Shown: positions 20,014 through 26,534 of the stretch, piece after piece
Position numbering within the stretch: position 1 is the first letter of the stretch
Layout: every line of letters begins with the position of its first letter
NCBI GenBank assembly: GCA_021029095.1
Contig: JAJOHG010000355.1
Location: 1 to 26,534, forward strand
From: Phellopilus nigrolimitatus
Taxonomy: Eukaryota > Basidiomycota > Agaricomycetes > Hymenochaetales > Hymenochaetaceae
DNA: 26,534 nucleotides
Direction: 5' to 3'
The notes under the pieces: model-generated
What the model was told of the DNA's origin: nothing
Databases searched by the model: none
What the model saw: only the letters and a program-made list of their open reading frames with translations
Translations under genes and position numbers: made by a program

Positions 20014-20962
20014 TAATATAAAGACTTGTTCAACTAACACCGATGTACGTGTATTCGCCTTTTCTATCCTTCACAATTCTTTGTACAGATCACCCTTTAT
20101 TTTATCGTCCGTCGTAATATCGTCTATGTCTGTGGAGCCTCATACGAATGAACTGACTGGTTTTTAGGCATTAGACTTAGCTCTGTTTCTACGTGCCGCA
20201 TAATTGACCCCAGTTACCAGTGTATCTGAGCAGCCGAGTCGCTTCTTGGAAACCATCAGTGTTGGCTTGTGAGCAGCTTTTCAAGGTTTGCTCCGGAAGC
20301 AAGCACAGCTGTTGTAAAGGTGAGTTTCTTCTGAAGAGCCGAGTGATCTCACGTTATCCGACGTAGCCTTCGATCCCAGCTCGTAGGCAGTAGTCTGCTG
20401 TTGTGAAATAGCTCGACTTTTTCCCGCCGACTCTGGCAGTTGATCTCGAGTCGGCTTCAATTCTACTCGCCGATACCTATTCACGTCGACTCTTATTGCA
20501 CTTACTCGCTATTGAAAGCATCATCTTTCGAGGTCGTCTTCTAGGCAGCTTACAAGTTTTGGAAGTCAGCGCGACGATATCACATCTGTTGTAAAAAGCC
20601 TGAAGCTTTCATCCAAGGCCGAAAACATGAGTAGTCGATGTTCAGTGATTTGTATCCGGCAAAGTGTCAGGGTATTTCGTAACTTCATTTACTTGTCCCA
20701 TGTGCCAGTAGAGCAGGATGGAGTGTGCAAGAAAATGTTTCGTGAATTTCGTCTTTGACTTCCGCTGATCTTTGTTGCGGTCAAAATTTGAAGTCGAAAT
20801 AAACGCGAATTTAGAGCGTGTCACGCGTGTCCATGAGTAGGGGCAAGAGAAGAACAGCAGTCAAGCCATCAACCTGCTCTGATTGACCTCAGCTTTCCTT
20901 CCGCGCTTCCCGTCTGGCAACTGTGAGCGTTTGCTTTGAGTCGGACAGCCTCCATTCAAGGA
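20014..20962. other. Long gap upstream of the cyclophilin gene
   Basis: This 950-bp stretch has only short open frames. Its left end may carry extra exons of the small gene in its alternative model (up to 20203). The remainder presumably contains the cyclophilin promoter. No tRNA-like, rRNA-like or repeat sequence is recognised; a non-coding transcript cannot be excluded. Confidence 0.4.
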
Positions 20963-22554
20963 ATGTCTGTTCTGCTAGAGACGTCTTTGGGCGACATTGT
21001 CATCGACTTGGAAGTCGAGGCGTGTCCAAGAACATGTGAGAACTTCCTCAAATTGTGCAAGGTGTACTACTTCAACTTGAACGCGTTCTTCAATGGTAGG
21101 CACCATCGTTTCTCCGAATGTCTCTGAAATCAACGAATTGATTGAACCCACTTGTTCCTGTACTATCAGTTTCTAAGGACTTCCTCGCGCAAACTGGAGA
21201 CCCGACAGCGACCGGGACGGGCGGGGAGTCGGTGTGGTCGTACATTGCGGCGCAACAAGGCAAGGCCTCCGTGCAACGCTACTTCACACCAGAGATTATC
21301 CCGCATTTCAAACATACGCACAAGGGCACGGTGTCGATGGCGGTCGCGCCAGCTATCAACGGACAGCACGGCGGGTGCGGCAGCCAGTTCTTCGTCACCT
21401 TGACAGACAACATCGACTACCTAGATGGGAAGCACGCAGTTTTCGGACACGTCGTCGAGGGCTTGGACACGCTCGACAAACTCAACGATATATTCACCGA
21501 CCGTGATGGGAGGCCCTTGAAGGACGTTCGTATAAGACATGTGGAGATCCTAGGTGAGAAAACAGGCTCATCTTCTGGTTTCTCTGCTGAAGCGACCCAG
21601 ATGACCCATTTGAGGACCCATCTGGGCTCGCCGTCCCCGACTCCCCACCTACAAAGCCACCCGACAACTCGACGCGTATTGCAGAAGATGAAGATCCGCT
21701 CGAAACGCTCCCAGAGGAAGAGGAAGAAATAGAGCGGCGCAAGAAAGCTGCTGCTGCCGCTGCGCTGACGCTTGAAATGGTCGGAGACCTTCCGTTCGCG
21801 AACGTCAGGCCTCCTGAGAACGTACTATTCGTGTGCAAGCTCAACCCAGTGACGAGAGACGAGGATCTCGAGCTCATCTTTTCGCGATTTGGTGTTATTG
21901 TGAGCTGTCAGGTCATCAGAGACAAACAAACGGGCGATTCCTTGCAATACGCTTTCATTGAGTTCGATAAACGCGAAGATGCTGAGCAGGTACGTATATG
22001 TTTCTAAGTTGCCGATGCCGTACCATTCTAAAAGTATTTGTTCTTTAGGCATATTTCAAAATGCAGAATGTGCTGATTGACGATAGGCGTATCTGGGTCG
22101 ATTTGTACGTACACTTGAAAGAACGCTCAAAGCACGGCCTTTTCTAATTGCGGTTTACCTCAGCTCTCAATCTGTCGCTCGTATAAACACGTCTTGGTCG
22201 AACGACATCAAAGCCGGGCCTCGCTTCGGCGGCGGAGGCAGGGACAGAGACAGAGGCGGCTTTGCTGGCCGCGAAGACCTTGAGGCCACCAGACGCTACC
22301 GCGTCGCTGATGATGAGGATCGCGGGCACAAGTATGGAATGGTATTCGACGTCGGGAATGACTCGAACCACAAGCGCAAGCGTCGCAGTCGCAGTCCCAA
22401 ACAAAAGAACGAGCGGAGTCGGAGCAGAGAGAAGTATAGGGATGGTGATCGCCGACGTTCGCCACCGCCTCGTGACCGTGATAGAGACCGGAATAGAGAC
22501 AGGGACTATCGACGTCGCTCTAGGAGTCGAGACCACTATGAACGCCGGCGATGA
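20963..22554 (+). CDS. Cyclophilin-RRM peptidyl-prolyl isomerase (PPIL4/Cyp6/CYP59 type)
   Basis: This nuclear prolyl isomerase carries an RNA-recognition motif and is linked in other organisms to transcription and pre-mRNA processing. Five exons (20963-21095, 21170-21553, 21601-21989, 22049-22104, 22164-22554) give 450 residues. Residues 1-172 are the cyclophilin domain: [37 protein letters not shown] and [13 protein letters not shown] Glu/Lys/Ala helix follows, then the RRM at about 245-323 with RNP2 LFVCKL and RNP1 YAFIEF. The tail is Arg/Ser/Asp-rich ([21 protein letters not shown]), as in SR-like nuclear proteins. The intron at 21554-21600 is short (47 nt), but its removal gives the expected EILDDPFEDP junction. 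The start is the first Met that fits the family; the open frame extends slightly upstream without ATG. Confidence 0.93.
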
Positions 22555-22715
22555 CTTATATTCTTATGTTCTTTTGGTATGTTTTGTACGGATTATCGCA
22601 ACAATGTGCTCTCTGGTCTTTGTTAGGTTCTTGATGGTACATCGCAAGTTTCATATTATATACGGCCAGGCATCCTGGGATATAAAAACGCAGAATTCGT
22701 GCAACTTCTGTGTCC
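22555..22715. other. Short convergent 3' region
   Basis: Only 161 bp separate the stop codons of the convergent cyclophilin and protease genes, so their 3' UTRs probably overlap. Nothing else is seen. Confidence 0.5.
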
Positions 22716-24188
22716 TCAAGCGACTGGTGCAAAGCCAACTTGCAAATTCCCGACGTCGAAAGCTGCAGCTCGAGATGTCAGAACATAGATGGTTCGACGC
22801 GCTTTTTTGGATCCACTTACAGGTATAAAGATTACGAAGGAAAACGTCGCCTAGAACCCAGAATCCTGAAGATAAAAAGGTGTGAGCTGGAATTGGCGAT
22901 AACCACAAAGACATTCGAGCCACTGACCGAGGTCATCAGCCATGATGCCGCCGACGCACTCATTTGAGCCTTCGGACACTTGCCCGAAGTTGAAGGTGTC
23001 CGCCGAGAGCGTGAAGGCTGTCCCCCCAAGCGTCAGACTGACATCGGTGGGGATAGCGTCACAAGGGACCGTGAAGAAGCCTTCTCCCAACGTCCTGCTT
23101 GCATCACTCGAACCTGGAATAGCCGCGTAGATTTTTGGCACATTCGTGGTGTCACCGATAAGGAGCGTTGTGCCCGTGTCGACAATCGCGTCGTTAGCGC
23201 TGGGCACAACAACCTCGTTGCCAACATTGACTGTGCTCAACGAAACCTCCCAGAACGCGGGCGTGGTGATGAGCGGAGTGAACGTCAAGCTCCCGGTGAA
23301 CGCGCTGGTGTCGGTTCCTCCGAGGAAGAGCTCGCCGCCGGTGTCGAGGAGCGTGAAGCCGAACACCGGATCCGTCGTCTGGCCCTCCGTGACGAATGTC
23401 ATGAAAACTGGCGAGCTGTCCGAATTGGAGATTGACTGGAAGGCCAAGCCCATCAAGCCATCGGGAGGAGACACATCGAGTGCGAAGCCCGAGGAATACT
23501 GCGATGCCGCTACAACAGTCTGTCCTGTTGCGGTCAATCCGGCGATCGAAACAGTGTCTTCGAAGACCTCGCCAGAAACAGTCGAGCCGTCGGCGAACTC
23601 GATCGAGAAAGTTTGGTCCTGGTCGACGGCCGTGCTGCTGGCCGACGTATTGAAAATCTTATGTCCGGCGCAGTTTGCGTCTGTGCAATCCACACCAGGG
23701 AGGAAGAGGTCACTGGATCCGGTATCGAAATCCACTGAAATAATACTTGATAACGAACTTTTAACGAGTTTACTTCCCGTACGTACCTGTGAAGGTATTC
23801 GCGGGAGTTCCGACGGAAATAGCACCTTGCCATTCCTCGCCGTCCAAATCATCTGTCAACGGGTCGCTTCCAGTCTCGCGCTTCTTTAGAAGGCTTCCAT
23901 TGTCGTTTGGGTGAGTTGTACCTGTGTTACTCTCGAAATTGGCAAAACCTTTCGCGACCTTGCTGTAAGTTTCAAATGTTTGACTTCTTTTTTATTGTTA
24001 TTTTTACTGGAAAAAGCATACTCTCTAACGTGTGTCAAATGCGCCTTGAGGGCGTCGATGTCCGCGACACCGTCATTGGTGAACTTGGATCGTCTCGTGA
24101 GAGGTATCCTCGTCACGGGACCAGGTGCCGGCGAGGCTAAGGCCAAGATCGGGAGAAGTGCAATTGCAGTGCCGAGTTTCAGTTGCAT
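22716..24188 (-). CDS. Secreted aspartic protease, pepsin family A1 (polyporopepsin-like)
   Basis: This acid endopeptidase is predicted to be secreted. Five exons, read from 24188 downward (24022-24188, 23787-23962, 22928-23734, 22821-22865, 22716-22762), give 413 residues. The signal peptide MQLKLGTAIALLPILALA is followed by a propeptide. LLKKRETGSDPLTDD (KKR at 82-84) marks a likely kexin-type processing point. The two catalytic aspartates are in FDTGSSDL (D118) and VDTGTT (D300), with YSSGFALDV and DGLMGLAF between them. The C-terminus FWVLGDVFLRNLYT|FDVGNLQVGFAPVA is recovered only by splicing two small exons. Choosing the donor at 24021 rather than reading straight on restores the propeptide frame (KVAKGFANFESNTG). 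No residue essential to the family is missing. Confidence 0.95.
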
Positions 24189-25051
24189 AGCTGGAGGGGA
24201 CTAGACTGACGACGACAGGAGCAGAAGCTGGCTGTTCAGCCCTGGAGGCACTGCGAACTTATAGGCATGCAGAAGACCCGAAGCCATGAATGGGTCTCGG
24301 GGAGAATGCGCAGTACCATATGTTCCTGATGTTTCTGTTTATGATAGTGAGAACTCAGTGAGAGCGGAAATAGTCTCGTTATTCTGGAAATGCGCCATTG
24401 AATGTCCGTTTTCTCTTCAGTAAGTTATCCTATTGGCTCTTTTGTGGGATGATAGGGATGTAAAAACAGATAAAGAGATAGAACCCGAGTCTGGGAGTTG
24501 TTCGATGACTATTTAGAGTCAGCTCATTCGAGGACTTTGAGACTACGCATGCTCCTACATGGTTCGTGTCTTTCCGCTATTTCAACGAAGACTTTTATAC
24601 TCACGGTAGAGGTTCGCGCCAGCCACACTACCACATAATAAACGACATAGGCCATGCCACCGCATGGTCTCACAACGATGGTCCTCCCGAACAGTTGATA
24701 CGTTTTGCAAGATATTTTACAGTATATTTCGACGCATTACCATGTAACCTTTTGACTTCATTTAACATTTTAACAGAAGCCTGAACTTCGAATTTACAAT
24801 AAATATTTCTGACATGTTTTTTCAGGTAGTTCAAGTTTGAGATCTGGTAAAAGCGAATACGACGTACATATCCAGTAGGCCTCGTACTCAAACGCATTAG
24901 CAAAAATAGTAGATGTACAGGGCACGTTCAGTAAGATATTCCAAGCGACGGCTAATAAAACACGTAAAGTCACGCGTTACGCGACGCGCGAAAAACCGGC
25001 TTTGCTGGTGTGCTCTTTTTCTTCATAAACTCGTCTTCAGTATCCCACAGA
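24189..25051. promoter_or_regulatory. Divergent intergenic region upstream of the protease
   Basis: This 860-bp AT-rich gap lies between two genes that point away from each other. It contains a TATA-like sequence close to the protease start. No gene, RNA or repeat is otherwise recognised. Confidence 0.45.
24258..24263 (-). promoter_or_regulatory. TATA-like box of the aspartic protease gene
   Basis: The minus strand reads CTATAAGTT here, about 70 bp upstream of the protease ATG. That distance and a strongly expressed secreted product both suit a TATA box, but no transcription start is known. Confidence 0.35.
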
Positions 25052-25788
25052 ATGCCAGGTGCACCGAAGTCAAATAAACGCAAGTCTGACGCTGGCGCGA
25101 CTGCCAGCAGCTCGAAGAAAACAAAGACCGACGACGCGGCGTACGCGTCTGCGAAGGATCGCGTCAAGTCAATCCTCGCCGACCCCGAATCATTCGATCT
25201 CGAAAGCGATGAGGCCAATGTACGGCGCGTGTTTGTCGAGCTTGCGGAGTACGCAAGCAGCTTGGAAGCGGATGTGAAATCTTTGGTGGAGGAGAGTGCG
25301 AAGCCTAGTCTGCCGGCGAAGACCCCGGAGAAAAATCGAGTCAGAGGCGGATCGATTGGGAAAGACGATTGTCAGCGGGATAAAGAAGCAGATGTCGGTC
25401 AGTTAACACGCCTTAAATCTTGTTGTGGGCCACTTATGACCGGGTCTTTATTAGTGGAAGCCGAGCTGCAAAACTAATTCATCTAATTTGTCTTTGACGG
25501 TTTTTGTCCGGATCCGCTCGTCTTTGGCAAAGTGCTCGGCCTAGACGGACCTCCGAAGTTCAAGCAGAAAAAAATACCTCGACAGGAGTTTGAGGATTTT
25601 GTCGGGAGTATTGAAGGATCTGCGAGGTTTGTCGTCGCCTTCAATGCGGTTCAACAGTTTGATGAATTACATCTCTATACCGCAGATACAACACGCTTTA
25701 TATCTCCAGTTCCGAAGTCAACGTGCGATATAATGCAGACACGGGCGAGTTCAAGGTTAGCGGGAGTTATGGGATTACCCACGGCTGA
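25052..25788 (+). CDS. Lys/Ser-rich, probably nuclear protein, frame-broken
   Basis: I do not recognise a named family. The N-terminus MPGAPKSNKRKSD...SSSKKTKTDD is basic and resembles a nuclear localisation signal. It is followed by an acidic helical region (VFVELAEYASSLEADVKSLVEE). A conserved-looking C-terminal part then reads CPDPLVFGKVLGLDGPPKFKQKKIPRQEFEDFVGSIEGSA and VRYNADTGEFKVSGSYGI. Two single-base breaks are inferred. The A5 run at 25331-25335 needs one base fewer to give PEKIESEADRLGKTIVSGIKKQM. AATTT near 25485 needs one more to give SSKFVFDG. The intron 25398-25454 is clean. A second intron at 25627-25709 is likely, but its boundaries are unsure because a peptide inside it (FDELHLYT) could also be coding. 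Stop at 25786-25788. Confidence 0.55.
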
Positions 25789-25978
25789 AAATGCCATGAA
25801 CTCCTGTATTTTACGTCCACTCGCTTGTGTGATTTAAGTCAACTGTCACCTGCGGTGCTAGAATATGTGAGATCATATACAATGGAGTGCGGTACAAAAA
25901 ACAGCAGGATTTGATACATGGATAAAAGGTCGAATGATACGAAACGGCCTTTATCAATTGTGGGCTTTTGCTTCAAGC
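25789..25978. other. Short convergent gap
   Basis: Between the stop of the Lys-rich protein gene and the end of the 14-3-3-like copy there is only AT-rich sequence. The upstream frame could continue after its stop (CDLSQLSPAVLEYVRSY), which hints at a longer ancestral C-terminus, but this is weak. Confidence 0.3.
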
Positions 25979-26534
25979 TCATCTGTGCAGGTTGGGTTCT
26001 ACGCTTGATATCGAGAACACAAGATCCGCATCTACTTACCCACGCTCCTGTATTTCCTTGAACCATAACATCAAATCGTCTCGCAAAAGTTGTAGGATCA
26101 ATAGCGAGTCCCTGTATGTTGCCTCCGGCATCTGGTCGAGCAATCGCCACTGCCTCGTCGAAAGCATGTTTGGCCAAATGACATGCCCGCTCTGGAACTG
26201 TTTAGAACATCTCGGTAGTACATCAGCAAAGTTGAGCGCGAGCCCAGACGTGGTCGGGTGTGTAGCTTCGAGTGTACCAAGTGCAAGCTTATAGGCTAGT
26301 TTGTACGCGTCGAGCGAAGACGTAGCGATTCTCTCCGGGCATCATCCCGAGCGAGCTCGGCCAGGTAGCGGTAATAATCACCCTTCCTAATGAACAAGGT
26401 TCGATTTCAAAAATTCTGGTTATATGATCGAATGAGAACATACAACTTACATCTTGTAGTAGAAAACCGTCTCGTCTCCTGGACGAGCTGCTGGTATAAG
26501 TGTCGTCGTCAGCAGCTGGAGGACGTCTTGGCAA
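25979..26534 (-). pseudogene. 14-3-3-like protein, 5' partial and multiply frame-broken
   Basis: 14-3-3 proteins bind phosphoserine/threonine motifs as dimers. The gene starts beyond the right edge. In order, the minus strand encodes TTLIPAARPGDETVFYYKM, an intron (26385-26450, GTAAGT...CATTAG), KGDYYRYLAELA, SLDAYKLAYKLALGTLEATHP, LALNFA, MYYRDVLNSS, RACHLAKHAFDEAVAIA, and TYRDSLLILQLLRDDLMLW. These match 14-3-3 helices in the right order and spacing. They lie in different frames, with shifts near 26326-26334, 26224, 26191 and 26125. The last three are single extra bases. A last intron (25983-26039) leads to a stop at 25979-25981. Retained introns argue against a processed copy. Four breaks in about 300 nt suggest a dead gene, unless the end of this sequence is poor. 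Confidence 0.65.

Noticed and set aside
23146..23889. Plus-strand open frame of 247 codons
   Set aside because: It is antisense to the aspartic protease exon, whose DTGSS and DTGTT motifs and splicing are clear. There is no independent support.
24566..24784. Plus-strand open frame upstream of the Lys-rich gene
   Set aside because: It starts at GTG, has no family features and no splice connection to neighbours.

Overview
The window is genomic DNA of a filamentous basidiomycete, most likely an agaricomycete. Genes are dense and on both strands. Most are split by many short introns (about 47-82 nt) with GT...AG ends and CTRAY-like branch sites, and some exons are tiny (13-24 nt). The recognisable proteins are fungal: a Grr1-type F-box/LRR protein, an Naa10/Ard1 acetyltransferase, a PPIL4/Cyp6-type cyclophilin, a polyporopepsin-like secreted protease, GCY-type aldo-keto reductases, and two members of an F-box family of the kind that is expanded in mushrooms. 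I found no transposon, CRISPR array, tRNA or rRNA.

Layout. (1) 1-3011: the C-terminal tail of a neurofibromin/IRA RasGAP (+), then an F-box gene (+); both have broken frames. (2) 3670-6968: an intact seven-exon gene (+) for a 989-residue coiled-coil protein with no family I recognise. (3) 7500-10888: two aldo-keto reductase paralogues, tail to tail, each with ten exons at matching positions. (4) 11252-12934: a second F-box gene (-), related to the first. (5) 13336-15823: an alpha/beta-hydrolase (+) converging on NAA10 (-). (6) 16399-20013: GRR1 (-) and a small gene of uncertain structure (+), diverging from a gap of about 200 bp. (7) 20963-24188: the cyclophilin-RRM gene (+) converging on a secreted aspartic protease (-). 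(8) 25052-26534: a Lys-rich protein gene (+) and a decayed 14-3-3-like gene (-), both with several frame breaks.

The main pattern is that every frame break I found lies in the first 2.8 kb or the last 1.5 kb, while about 14 kb of coding sequence between them is clean. Most breaks are one extra base, some in homopolymers. They could be uncorrected errors at the ends of a contig or real pseudogenes, and the sequence alone cannot decide. The functions are mostly housekeeping (ubiquitin ligase targeting, N-terminal acetylation, splicing-associated proline isomerisation) plus accessory metabolism and secretion. The genes do not form an obvious pathway or cluster. The least expected local features are the inverted reductase pair with a triplicated 10-bp promoter motif, and a 50-bp frame-breaking insertion in the first F-box gene.
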